Assembly (NCBI RefSeq): GCF_013466425.1
Contig: NZ_CP059165.1
Location: 1,984,001 to 2,048,000, forward strand
Reading direction: 5' to 3'
From: Mycobacterium vicinigordonae
GTDB taxonomy: Bacteria; Actinomycetota; Actinomycetes; Mycobacteriales; Mycobacteriaceae
Length of the DNA: 64,000 nt
Position 1 is the stretch's first letter; each line of letters opens with the position of its first letter. Positions 9,606 through 17,498 of this stretch are shown in pieces. The translations under genes and the position numbers were made by a program. The notes below the pieces were generated by a model. The model worked only from the letters and a program-made list of their open reading frames with translations. It was not told the origin of the DNA and ran no database searches.

Positions 9606-10601
9606 ATGACGAGGAGTACCACCAAGAGCCCCGCCCCTGACGCCGACGCCGTTCCGAACCCGCACGCCACCGCGGAGCAGGTGGAGGCCGCCCGTCACGA
9701 CAGCAAACTCGCCCAGGTGCTTTACCACGACTGGGAGGCCGAGAACTATGACGAGAAGTGGTCGATCTCCTACGACCAGCGCTGCGTGGACTACGCGCGC
9801 GGCCGGTTCGACGCGATCGTGCCCGACCGGGTGCTCCGCGAACTGCCCTACGACCGAGCGCTGGAATTGGGCTGCGGCACCGGGTTCTTCCTGCTCAACC
9901 TGATCCAGGCGGGGGTGGCCCGGCGCGGCTCGGTCACCGACCTGTCACCGGGCATGGTCAAGGTCGCCACTCGCAACGGCCAGTCGCTGGGCCTGGACAT
10001 CGACGGCCGGGTCGCTGACGCCGAGGGCATCCCGTACGACGACAACACCTTCGACCTGGTCGTCGGGCACGCCGTGCTGCACCACATCCCTGATGTCGAG
10101 CTGTCGCTGCGCGAGGTGATCCGGGTGCTCAAACCGGGCGGCCGATTCGTTTTCGCCGGCGAGCCGACCAGCGCCGGCAATGTCTATGCGCGCGGCCTGT
10201 CCACGCTGACCTGGCGGGTGGCCACCAACGTCACCAAGCTTCCCTTACTTAGCAGCTGGCGGCGTCCGCAGGAAGAACTCGACGAATCGAGTCGCGCCGC
10301 GGCGCTGGAGGCGATCGTGGACCTGCACACCTTCGCCCCAGAGGACCTGGAGCGGATGGCGGCCAATGCGGGCGCGGTCGAGGTGGAGACTGCCAGCGAG
10401 GAGTTCACCGCCGCCATGTTCGGCTGGCCGGTGCGAACGTTCGAGGCCTCGGTGCCGCCCGGCCGGCTGGGCTGGGGTTGGGCGAAGTTTGCGTTCAACG
10501 GCTGGAAAGCGCTGAGCTGGTTGGACGCCAACGTCTGGCGTCACGTCGCGCCGAAGGGCTGGTTTTACAACGTCATGGTCACCGGGGTCAAACCCTCCTG
10601 A
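9606..10601 (+). CDS. Class I SAM-dependent methyltransferase (Rv3038c-like)
   Basis: This 331-residue soluble protein has motif I LELGCGTGFF (86-95), a motif II-like GSVTDLSPGM and a post-motif DLVVGHAVLHHIPD, all typical of class I methyltransferases. The acceptor substrate is unknown. The C-terminal part contains bulky aromatic stretches that could face a lipid. The ATG at 9606 sits eight bases after a TAGGCT element (9592-9597), so the gene probably has its own leaderless promoter. It ends in a TGA at 10599-10601 that overlaps the probable start of the next SAM enzyme. Confidence 0.88.
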   Translation: MTRSTTKSPAPDADAVPNPHATAEQVEAARHDSKLAQVLYHDWEAENYDEKWSISYDQRCVDYARGRFDAIVPDRVLRELPYDRALELGCGTGFFLLNLIQAGVARRGSVTDLSPGMVKVATRNGQSLGLDIDGRVADAEGIPYDDNTFDLVVGHAVLHHIPDVELSLREVIRVLKPGGRFVFAGEPTSAGNVYARGLSTLTWRVATNVTKLPLLSSWRRPQEELDESSRAAALEAIVDLHTFAPEDLERMAANAGAVEVETASEEFTAAMFGWPVRTFEASVPPGRLGWGWAKFAFNGWKALSWLDANVWRHVAPKGWFYNVMVTGVKPS

Positions 10602-11776
10602 GTCTGTTCGACGTCGACGACGTCAGCTACCTGCGCTCGGATGCCGGCGTCGCGGCGCTGGCGGTGGTCGCCGAATTCGAGCTGAGTGCGGCCACCCGGA
10701 TTGCTGATGTCGCCGCGGTGCGCTCCCGATTCGCCAACCGGACCCCGGTTCTGGTGGAGACGACGCTGCTGCGCCGCAAAGCCGTCGACAAACTCGGTGA
10801 ACTTGGTGACGTACTCGGGTGGCTGTTCAGCGACGAGGCGTTGCAGCAGGCGACCGCGGCGCCGGTCGCGGTGCATCGCGCGGGCCGGCTGGCCGGGCGG
10901 GTGGTGCATGACGCGACCTGTTCGATCGGCACCGAGTTGGCGGCGCTGCGCCCGGTGGCGGCCAGGGCGATCGGCAGTGACCTCGACCCGATTCGGCTGG
11001 CGATGGCGCGACACAACCTCGGCGACGCCGCCGATCTGTGCCGCTCCGACGCGCTGCGCCCGGTGACCCGCGACGCAGTCGTCGTCGTCGATCCGGCGCG
11101 GCGCAGTGCGGGGCGGCGCCGCTTTGACCCGGTTCAGTACCAGCCGCCGCTGGATTCCCTGCTGGACACCTATCGGCGCCGCGACTTAGTCGTAAAGTGT
11201 TCTCCCGGAATAGATTTCGACGAAGTGCGTCGGTTGGGGTTCGACGGCGAGATCGAGGTGACGTCCTGGCGCGGTTCGGTCCGCGAAACCTGTCTGTGGT
11301 CGGCCGGACTGTCCGAGCCCGGCGCGCGCATGCGTGCGACCATCCTGGATCTAGGTGAGCAGTTCACCTCGGCCGAACCCGACGACTGCGAGGTACGGCC
11401 GGTCGGACGCTGGATCGTGGACCCTGACGGCGCCGTGGTGCGCGCGGGGCTGGTCCGTCACTACGCGGCGCGGCACGGGTTGTGGCAACTGGACCCCGAC
11501 ATCGCCTATTTGTCGGGAGAGCGGCTGCCGCCCCGCGTGCGCGGCTTCGAGGTGCTCGATCAACTGGCTTACAACGAACGGGGACTGCGTGCCGCCTTGG
11601 CCGCGCTGGACTGCGGGGCGGCCGAGATCCTGGTTCGCGGGGTCGGCGTGGACCCGGACGCGTTGCGCCGACGACTGCGGCTGCGTGGCAGCCGTGCACT
11701 GTCGGTGGTGATCGCCCGGATCGGCACGGGGGCCGCCGGCCGGGCGGTGGCCTACGTCTGCCGGCCCTCGCGGTAA
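10598..11776 (+). CDS. THUMP-like class I methyltransferase domain protein (Rv3037c-like)
   Basis: This protein of about 392 residues has a degenerate Rossmann methyltransferase core: VHDATCSIGTELAAL as motif I, GSDLDPIRLAMARHN for SAM binding and VVVDPARR in place of the NPP catalytic motif. The C-terminal part matches THUMP-like proteins tied to RNA methylation, but the substrate is not shown. The start is a problem: homologues begin near SLFDVDDVSYLRSD and no ATG, GTG or TTG occurs there. I place the start at CTG 10598, which overlaps the upstream TGA. An ATG at 10478 is in frame but would overlap the preceding gene by 124 bases. Rv3037c has been proposed as part of methylglucose lipopolysaccharide biosynthesis, which I recall but cannot verify. 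Confidence 0.78.
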   Translation: MSLFDVDDVSYLRSDAGVAALAVVAEFELSAATRIADVAAVRSRFANRTPVLVETTLLRRKAVDKLGELGDVLGWLFSDEALQQATAAPVAVHRAGRLAGRVVHDATCSIGTELAALRPVAARAIGSDLDPIRLAMARHNLGDAADLCRSDALRPVTRDAVVVVDPARRSAGRRRFDPVQYQPPLDSLLDTYRRRDLVVKCSPGIDFDEVRRLGFDGEIEVTSWRGSVRETCLWSAGLSEPGARMRATILDLGEQFTSAEPDDCEVRPVGRWIVDPDGAVVRAGLVRHYAARHGLWQLDPDIAYLSGERLPPRVRGFEVLDQLAYNERGLRAALAALDCGAAEILVRGVGVDPDALRRRLRLRGSRALSVVIARIGTGAAGRAVAYVCRPSR

Positions 11777-11845
11777 CGCCGGGTACGCTGACGGCGATTA
11801 CAACTCAGGACATCTCCCTTTCGGGTCTGCGAGGACATTTCGACG

Positions 11846-12532
11846 ATGCGTTATCTGATGGCGACCGCGGCGCTGGCTGCTGCGTTCCTGTGGGGTTGGC
11901 CGGCGGGTATCGCAGCCGCCGCGCCGCCTTCGTGCGCCAGCCTGGGCGGCTCGCTCGAGGACCAGACCTGTCACATTCATCAGTCGGGTGCCACCTACAC
12001 ACTTGACATCACGTTTCCCGCCGACTACCCCGACCAGCAGGCGCTGACCGACTACATCACCCAGAATCGCGACGGGTTCGTCAACGTCGCTCAGGGGTCC
12101 GGACGTCGTGACCAGCCGTACCAGATGGACGCCACGAACGACCAGCACAGTTCCGGGCAGCCCCCGCACACCCGCAGCGTGGTGCTGAAGTTCTTCCAGG
12201 ACCTCGGCGGGGCCCGCCCGTCGAACTGGTTCAAATCCTTCAATTACAACCTGGTGACCAAGCAGCCGATCACCTTCGACACCTTGTTCGCGCCCAACAC
12301 CAACGCGCTGGACACCATCTTCCCGATCGTGCAGCGCGAGCTAGAACTTCAAAGCGGATTGGGATACGCGGTCTCGGCGGGCGCCGGACACGACCCGACC
12401 AACTACCAGAACTTCGCGATCACCGACGACGCACTGATTTTCTACTTCGCGCAGGGGGAGTTGCTGCCGTCGTTCGCTGGCGCCACCCAAGTGCAGGTGC
12501 CGCGCAGTTCCATCCCGCCGCTGGCGATTTAG
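11846..12532 (+). CDS. Secreted DUF3298-type protein TB22.2 (Rv3036c-like esterase)
   Basis: This 228-residue protein has a clear signal peptide: a short basic start, a hydrophobic core and AAA before a probable cleavage near residue 27. The mature part resembles the DUF3298/RsiV-like fold. The M. tuberculosis counterpart is TB22.2, reported as a secreted cell-wall esterase. The mature region contains two early cysteines (near 31 and 43) that could form a disulfide. The start is ATG 11846 in a 69-base gap after the SAM enzyme. It converges with the lipoprotein gene that ends 13 bases downstream on the other strand. Confidence 0.83.
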   Translation: MRYLMATAALAAAFLWGWPAGIAAAAPPSCASLGGSLEDQTCHIHQSGATYTLDITFPADYPDQQALTDYITQNRDGFVNVAQGSGRRDQPYQMDATNDQHSSGQPPHTRSVVLKFFQDLGGARPSNWFKSFNYNLVTKQPITFDTLFAPNTNALDTIFPIVQRELELQSGLGYAVSAGAGHDPTNYQNFAITDDALIFYFAQGELLPSFAGATQVQVPRSSIPPLAI

Positions 12533-12545
12533 ACGTCGGCTGCAC

Positions 12546-13835
12546 TCACGCCGCCTCGAAGCTGTAGACCTGACCATCGCTGGTGCAGATCAATACGCGG
12601 CGGTCCTTGCCCACCGAAACTCCGACCGGAGTGCCGGTAGCCGCGGGCAGCGGGTAGCTGTTGGTGGTGTGGCCGTTCGACGGGTCGAACACCAGCAGCG
12701 ACATGCCCGGGTCGTTCTCGTGCGGGGGACCGGAGACCACCGCGTAGCCGACGGCGTCACCGGCCACGCTCGACGTCGTCAGCGCGGTGACGTCCTCGCG
12801 TCGCCAGGCCACCTCCACGTGGTCACCCTTATCTCGGAAAGCCGTCAGCCGGGTGTCGGGGCCACCGCCCGAGACAATCAGTCCCTGCGGCGTGACCGTA
12901 GGCGGCGTCTGCGGCGAAAAATCAAGTGGTGCAGACCATTTCGGCTTGCCATCGGCTGAGTTCAGTGCCCACAACCGCCGGTCGCGGCCGTTGATGTAGA
13001 CGGTCTGCCCGTCAGGGGACAACACCGGTGAGCCCAGCACTCCGGCGCCGACGGCGTCGGAGGTCCATTCGCGGGAGAGTTGACCCGCGTGATACTTCAG
13101 CCCGACCAGCCCCGCGGCCGGTGCTCCCGGTTGCCACACACCAACCACCACCATCCCGGTGGCCTTCGAGAATGCGGGAGCCGCGGCCACCGGGCAGGCC
13201 GGGCGGGCCGGCAGGCAGTCGGCCAGTCCGCGCGTCGCGTCGGCGGGGTCCACGCCGTCCACCAGATCGATCGACGTGCCCACCACGGCACCGCGGTGGG
13301 TGTCGAAAACCAGTAGCTGTCCCAGGTGCGTACTGACCAGCAGGTGGCCGTCGCCAAGGAACCGAGGGGTGGTCGGCATGCCGATCACCGGTTCGCGCCA
13401 GCGTGTCCACTGCGTAGGCGGAAACGAGATAATAGACCCCGGCTGCCCCACGTAAAGGTTGTCGAATCCGTCGAACAGGGGGCCGGCGAAGCCGCCACCC
13501 TGGACCAGCCGCAAACACCACCGCTGTCGCCCGTTAACGCTTTCCCACTCCATGAATGAGCAACCGCCGGGCGTCTGCGCATTGAGGGCCAGGAATCCAC
13601 GCGCGCCCAGCGCCGGCCCGGACGCCAGGCTGCCCTTGACCGAACGCGTCCAGCGCAGCGTGAGTTTGGTGGCGCCACTGGTCGGGGTGTAGCTGCTGTT
13701 CGCGGCGTCCGCGTACTGAGCGGGCCAGCCCAGCGCCGGCGCCGCGTCGACCCAGGAGTCGGTGTTGCCGCAACCGCCGAGGGCGAGGGTGAGCGCAGCC
13801 ACCAGAACGGCCGTCAGCAGGCGTCGGGCGAGCAC
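12546..13835 (-). CDS. PQQ-like beta-propeller lipoprotein (Rv3035-like)
   Basis: This 429-residue exported protein has a lipobox ending at Cys22 (ALGGC) after a hydrophobic signal. The remainder contains repeated strand motifs such as LSPDGQTVYINGRDRRLWALNSADG, typical of eight-bladed PQQ-like or BamB-like propellers. Such proteins usually act as interaction platforms and not as quinone enzymes. No catalytic residues are evident. The gene is alone on the minus strand. Upstream, between 13836 and 14026, lie hairpin-forming direct repeats shared with the promoter of the divergent acyltransferase gene. Confidence 0.87.
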   Translation of the reverse strand: MLARRLLTAVLVAALTLALGGCGNTDSWVDAAPALGWPAQYADAANSSYTPTSGATKLTLRWTRSVKGSLASGPALGARGFLALNAQTPGGCSFMEWESVNGRQRWCLRLVQGGGFAGPLFDGFDNLYVGQPGSIISFPPTQWTRWREPVIGMPTTPRFLGDGHLLVSTHLGQLLVFDTHRGAVVGTSIDLVDGVDPADATRGLADCLPARPACPVAAAPAFSKATGMVVVGVWQPGAPAAGLVGLKYHAGQLSREWTSDAVGAGVLGSPVLSPDGQTVYINGRDRRLWALNSADGKPKWSAPLDFSPQTPPTVTPQGLIVSGGGPDTRLTAFRDKGDHVEVAWRREDVTALTTSSVAGDAVGYAVVSGPPHENDPGMSLLVFDPSNGHTTNSYPLPAATGTPVGVSVGKDRRVLICTSDGQVYSFEAA

Positions 13836-13931
13836 GGGTTCCTTTCGCTTTCGAGTACACGTGAGGGTAACGCGTAACTCCTCGGCGGGGCTTGATGCCC
13901 GCCTCCTTACCCGTTTCAGCGCAAGCGCGCT

Positions 13932-14012
13932 GTTTAAGCGCGCATCGTCGGCGGGCGGGGTTGGATTGCCCGCCTCCTCTGCCCGCCGTTTAAGCGCGCA
14001 TCGTCGGCGGGC
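13932..14012. repeat. Hairpin-forming 56-bp-period direct repeat in a divergent promoter
   Basis: The 25-base block GTTTAAGCGCGCATCGTCGG plus CGGGC occurs at 13932-13956 and again at 13988-14012, a period of 56 bases. Between the copies GGCGGGC pairs with GCCCGCC. A decayed third copy (TCGGCGGGG, then TGCCCGCCTCC) lies at about 13882-13907. The second copy runs directly into the TAGGCT -10 element (14013-14018) of the gene at 14027. Confidence 0.8.
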
Positions 14013-14026
14013 TAGGCTTGCGGGCC

Positions 14027-14764
14027 ATGACGAGCATGTGGGGTGCGCCGCTGCATCGCCGCTGGATTGGCGGGCGGCTCAGGGACCCGCGCCAAGCCAA
14101 ATTCCTTACCCTCGCTTCCCTGAAGTGGGTGCTGCGCAACAAGGCTTACACCCCGTGGTACCTGGTGCGCTATTGGCGGCTGCTGAAGTTCAAGCTGCAG
14201 AACCCGCACATCATCACCCGCGGCATGGTGTTCCTCGGCAAGGGTGTGGAGATCCACTGCACGCCCGAACTGGCGCAGCTGGAGATCGGCCGCTGGGTCC
14301 ACATCGGGGACAAGAACACCATCCGCGCGCACGAAGGCTCGCTGCGCTTTGGCGACAAGGTGGTGCTCGGCCGCGACAATGTCGTCAACTGTTACCTGGA
14401 CATCGAGCTCGGCGACTCAGCGCTGATGGCTGACTGGTGCTACATCTGCGATTTCGACCACCGCATGGACGACATCACGCTGCCCATCAAAGACCAGGGC
14501 ATCATCAAGTCGCCGGTGCGGATCGGTCCGGACACCTGGATCGGGGTCAAGGTGTCGGTGCTGCGCGGGACGTCGATCGGACGTGGCTGCGTGCTCGGAT
14601 CGCACGCCGTGGTGCGCGGTGTCATCCCGGACTATTCGATCGCCGTCGGCGCCCCGGCGAAAGTGGTGAAGAACCGTAAGCTTTCCTGGGAGACCTCGGC
14701 CGCGCAACGTGCTGAGTTGGCTGCCGCGCTAGCCGACATCGAGCGCAAGAAAGCGTCCCGTTAG
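14027..14764 (+). CDS. Left-handed beta-helix acyltransferase (Rv3034c-like)
   Basis: This 245-residue protein contains hexapeptide-type repeats (IEIGRWVHIGDKNTI, VVLGRDNVVN, VRIGPDTWIG, VLRGTSIGRGCVLGSHAVV) and ends with AVGAPAKVVKNRK, the classic close of the LbH acyltransferase fold. It should transfer an acetyl or other short acyl group to a sugar. M. tuberculosis Rv3034c is a candidate acyltransferase for methylglucose lipopolysaccharide, and the Rv3030-3032-like genes lie in this window beyond the inserted island. ATG 14027 follows TAGGCT (14013-14018) by eight bases, which suggests a leaderless transcript. A TTG at 14018 in the same frame falls inside that element, so I rejected it. 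Confidence 0.85.
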   Translation: MTSMWGAPLHRRWIGGRLRDPRQAKFLTLASLKWVLRNKAYTPWYLVRYWRLLKFKLQNPHIITRGMVFLGKGVEIHCTPELAQLEIGRWVHIGDKNTIRAHEGSLRFGDKVVLGRDNVVNCYLDIELGDSALMADWCYICDFDHRMDDITLPIKDQGIIKSPVRIGPDTWIGVKVSVLRGTSIGRGCVLGSHAVVRGVIPDYSIAVGAPAKVVKNRKLSWETSAAQRAELAAALADIERKKASR

Positions 14765-15008
14765 TAACGGTGAACACCATTGCGGCGCCCGTCACGATGC
14801 AGGCGAGCATTCGCCGGGCGACGCCGTCCCCCGGTTGATTTCGCCACCGTGGCAGCCGAGAAGCGGTACCCCATCACCGAGTAAGACTTGCCGGGCCTGC
14901 CTGGCTGCGCTGCGAGCGGCTATTTCTGCTGGCTCGCGGCGTAGTTGTCGGGCCGGGTCGCCGGTCCATGGTCATTCGGGTTACTTCTGAAAACTGTTGA
15001 TGTTGCGC
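14765..15008. other. 244-base convergent intergenic region, no gene seen
   Basis: This lies between the ends of two convergent genes. I find no open frame with coding character, no strong hairpin followed by a T-run and no RNA-gene signature. Confidence 0.5.
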
Positions 15009-15554
15009 CTATTCCGCATGGTCATCGACCTGGAAGTCGAAGTTCACCTGGCCGCCGACAACGCTGGTGACGTTGACACTGATGCCGTATGTCTTGGCGT
15101 TGTCCTTGAGCTCGCAGCGCATCGTGGCGCCGACTGAACCCTTGAGGTTCTCCGGGCAGGTCACCGATTCGGGCCGGTCACCCACCTGCTGGTACAGCTT
15201 GTCGCTGATGATGTGGGCGACCTCGTCCTTATCGACGGTCTCCACCATGTCGAACTTGACGTTGCTGCCGTCGATGCTGGTGACGGTGACGTTGACGTTG
15301 TACTTCTCGTCCTTCACGGTCATGACGCAGTCGGTCTGGGCGCCCACCTTGGCCGGCAGGTCACTCGGGCAACTGACCGAGCTCGGCTTGCTGCCGTTGG
15401 CGTCGGTCATCTTTGCGCTGATCTGCCCCTCGACGTCCTTTTTGCTGACCGCACTCGCGGACTTCGATCCGATCGAACACGAGCAGGCCCCGACGCTGGC
15501 CAGCAACCCTACGGCCGCACCCGAAACCATGAATGTCCGAACCATCCGCCGCAT
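15009..15554 (-). CDS. DUF4333 lipoprotein with two tandem domains (Rv3033-like)
   Basis: This 181-residue protein has a signal ending in a lipobox at Cys24 (SVGAC), so it should be anchored to the outer face of the membrane. The mature part holds two copies of the DUF4333 unit, about residues 37-105 and 106-176. Each has a cysteine pair (SCPSDL...TDC and TCPENL...MRC) and a final IDG or VGG-VKFDM/VNFDFQV strand. The function is unknown, although related domains occur in cell-wall sensor-like proteins. ATG 15554 was preferred over one 78 bases upstream because it begins the signal directly. In M. tuberculosis order the next gene would be Rv3032, but here 19 kb of other DNA intervenes. Confidence 0.87.
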   Translation of the reverse strand: MRRMVRTFMVSGAAVGLLASVGACSCSIGSKSASAVSKKDVEGQISAKMTDANGSKPSSVSCPSDLPAKVGAQTDCVMTVKDEKYNVNVTVTSIDGSNVKFDMVETVDKDEVAHIISDKLYQQVGDRPESVTCPENLKGSVGATMRCELKDNAKTYGISVNVTSVVGGQVNFDFQVDDHAE

Positions 15555-15665
15555 TGCGCCTCCTGGCTGCCGAGGTATCCGATATTTGCTGGTCGCAGAA
15601 TCATGGCATGCGGATTCCCGCAGCGGCGACAATACGGTGGAACCCGGACAGCAAACCGGCCCTGG

Positions 15666-17015
15666 TCAAGTGGTTGCGCTGACGTCGCCGTAACGGCGCA
15701 GCGCCTCTTGACGCTCCGTGGCGTGGTCGACGATCGGCGCCGGATATCCGGCGGGTCGCTCGTCCTTGATCAGGTGGACGTTGTCGATACCGGCCAGCTC
15801 GGGCACCCAGCGCCGGATGTAATCTCCTGCGGGGTCGAACTTTTCGCCTTGTTTGGTCGGGTTGAACACCCGGAAATAAGGTGCGGCGTCGGTGCCGCTG
15901 CCAGCGACCCATTGCCAGCCGTGCTGGTTGTTGGCCATGTCACCGTCGACGAGCTGCTGCAGAAACCAGCGGGCACCCCACTGCCACGGCAGGTGCAGGT
16001 CCTTGACCAGAAACGATGCGACGATCATGCGCACCCGGTTGTGCATAAAGCCAGTCTCGCGTAACTGGCGCATCCCCGCGTCGACCACTGGGAACCCGGT
16101 TTGGCCGGCAGTCCAGGACTCGAATCGTTGATCGGCGCCCTTGTCGGTGTCGGTTCGGATGCTGTCGAAGTCACGGTTCCAGTTCTGCCAGGCACTGTCC
16201 GGCCAGTGATACAGCACAGCAGCGTAAAAGTCGCGAAAGGCCAACTGTCGCAGGTATTCTTGTGTCCCACTACGTCGCATGTCCAGGTCGGCGGCCATGG
16301 TCCGGGGATGGATGGTGCCAAACTTTAAGTGCGCGGACATGCGGCTAGTGCCCCTGAGGTCCGGACGGTTGCGGTCCTTTCCGTAGCGTTCCATGCCGTC
16401 GTCCAAGAACTCGGCCCACTGCGAAAGTGCCTGTGCCTCACCGGCGGCAACGTCCAACGTGGCACCCGGATCGGGAATCGCGACCTGCCGCAGCCCGTTG
16501 CCCGTCACCCGAGACGGGTCGAGCCAGGTGGCCGAGTCCGCGTCCGTCGCCGCCGGTGACCGCCATCCGGTGTCGCGCCACCGGCCGTAGAACGGGGTGA
16601 ACACCTTGTACGGGGTGCCATCGTCCTTAGCGATGCGGTCTGGCGAAACCAAGTACGGCGAACCCGTCGGCACCAGCGGTACATCGCCGAGAGCATCACG
16701 GACCCGCTCGTCGCGGCGACGACCGAACGGTGCGAAATCCTCGGAGATGTGTACCGCCGATGCCTCGATCTCCTTAGCCAACTGCGGAATTCGCTGTTCA
16801 GGGTGCCCCCTTACCACCAGTAGCCGCCCGTGCAGATCCTGCTGCAACTGCCGTAGCGAGTCTCCCAGAAATTGCAGGCGGCGTTCACCCGAGGATCTTT
16901 CCAGCTGAGGATCCAGCACGAAACATGCCAGAGTGTGGTCGCTTTCGGCGGCGGCTGCCAGCGCCGGATGGTCACGCAACCGCAGGTCGCGCCGAAACCA
17001 CAACAGAGTAGCCAT
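15666..17015 (-). CDS. phr: Deoxyribodipyrimidine photolyase, class I type
   Basis: This 449-residue flavoprotein repairs UV-induced pyrimidine dimers using blue light. The N-terminal LLWFRRDLRLRDHPAL is the antenna-domain start. The FAD-binding domain has RNRPDLRGTSRMSAHLKFG, WTAGQTGFPVVDAGMRQL and the MHNRVRMIVASFLVKDL and GDMANNQHGWQWVAGSG stretches, all hallmark photolyase motifs. The C-terminus ends soon after the FAD domain, without a long cryptochrome tail, so repair is more likely than signalling. ATG 17015 lies three bases after the tspO stop, making it the third gene of an mmpL-tspO-phr operon. As far as I recall, M. tuberculosis has no orthologue. Confidence 0.95.
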   Translation of the reverse strand: MATLLWFRRDLRLRDHPALAAAAESDHTLACFVLDPQLERSSGERRLQFLGDSLRQLQQDLHGRLLVVRGHPEQRIPQLAKEIEASAVHISEDFAPFGRRRDERVRDALGDVPLVPTGSPYLVSPDRIAKDDGTPYKVFTPFYGRWRDTGWRSPAATDADSATWLDPSRVTGNGLRQVAIPDPGATLDVAAGEAQALSQWAEFLDDGMERYGKDRNRPDLRGTSRMSAHLKFGTIHPRTMAADLDMRRSGTQEYLRQLAFRDFYAAVLYHWPDSAWQNWNRDFDSIRTDTDKGADQRFESWTAGQTGFPVVDAGMRQLRETGFMHNRVRMIVASFLVKDLHLPWQWGARWFLQQLVDGDMANNQHGWQWVAGSGTDAAPYFRVFNPTKQGEKFDPAGDYIRRWVPELAGIDNVHLIKDERPAGYPAPIVDHATERQEALRRYGDVSATT

Positions 17016-17018
17016 GGT

Positions 17019-17498
17019 TCAGCGGTTGAGTCGCCAGACGCGGGTGGCCAGCAGGGTGGCGAAAACGCACCACAACGGGTAGGGCAGCAGGGCTAGGCCG
17101 GCCCGGCGGTCCGCGGCGACCGTGCGCCGGGTTAGGTCAGCGCTGCTGACGGTCAGCGCGACGGCGCCCAACGCCGCGGCGCCGAGTTTGTGCCAGCCGA
17201 AGAACAGCCAACTCCACACCGCATTGATCAGCAGGTTCAGGCTCAGCGCGGCAACGTATTTGCGGGCTTTGTCGTCCTTGCCGGTCTCGTGGAACCGGTC
17301 GATGGCTACCGCCGAGCTGACCGCGATGTCGGTGTACAGCGAAGTCCACGCGACCGGAAACACCGGCCCGGGCGGCACATAGGACGGCTTGCGCAGGCCC
17401 TCGTACCAGCCGGGGGTTCGTGCCGGGCTGGCCACCGCTCCCGAGATGGCGACGGCCGCCACGGCCAAGCCTGTGGCGGTCAGGGTCTTTCGATTCAT
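17019..17498 (-). CDS. tspO: TspO/MBR family membrane protein
   Basis: This 159-residue protein has five predicted membrane spans and the TspO signature: LRKPSYVPPGPVFPVAWTSLY near residues 36-56, with WSWLFFGWHKLGAAAL and a final CVFATLLATRVWRLN. TspO proteins bind porphyrins and cholesterol-like ligands. In Rhodobacter one tunes pigment gene expression. Here it sits between an MmpL transporter and a photolyase, which suggests handling of photosensitising tetrapyrroles in light. ATG 17498 overlaps the mmpL stop (ATGA). A longer open frame reaching upstream lies over the mmpL gene, so I discarded it. Confidence 0.93.
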   Translation of the reverse strand: MNRKTLTATGLAVAAVAISGAVASPARTPGWYEGLRKPSYVPPGPVFPVAWTSLYTDIAVSSAVAIDRFHETGKDDKARKYVAALSLNLLINAVWSWLFFGWHKLGAAALGAVALTVSSADLTRRTVAADRRAGLALLPYPLWCVFATLLATRVWRLNR

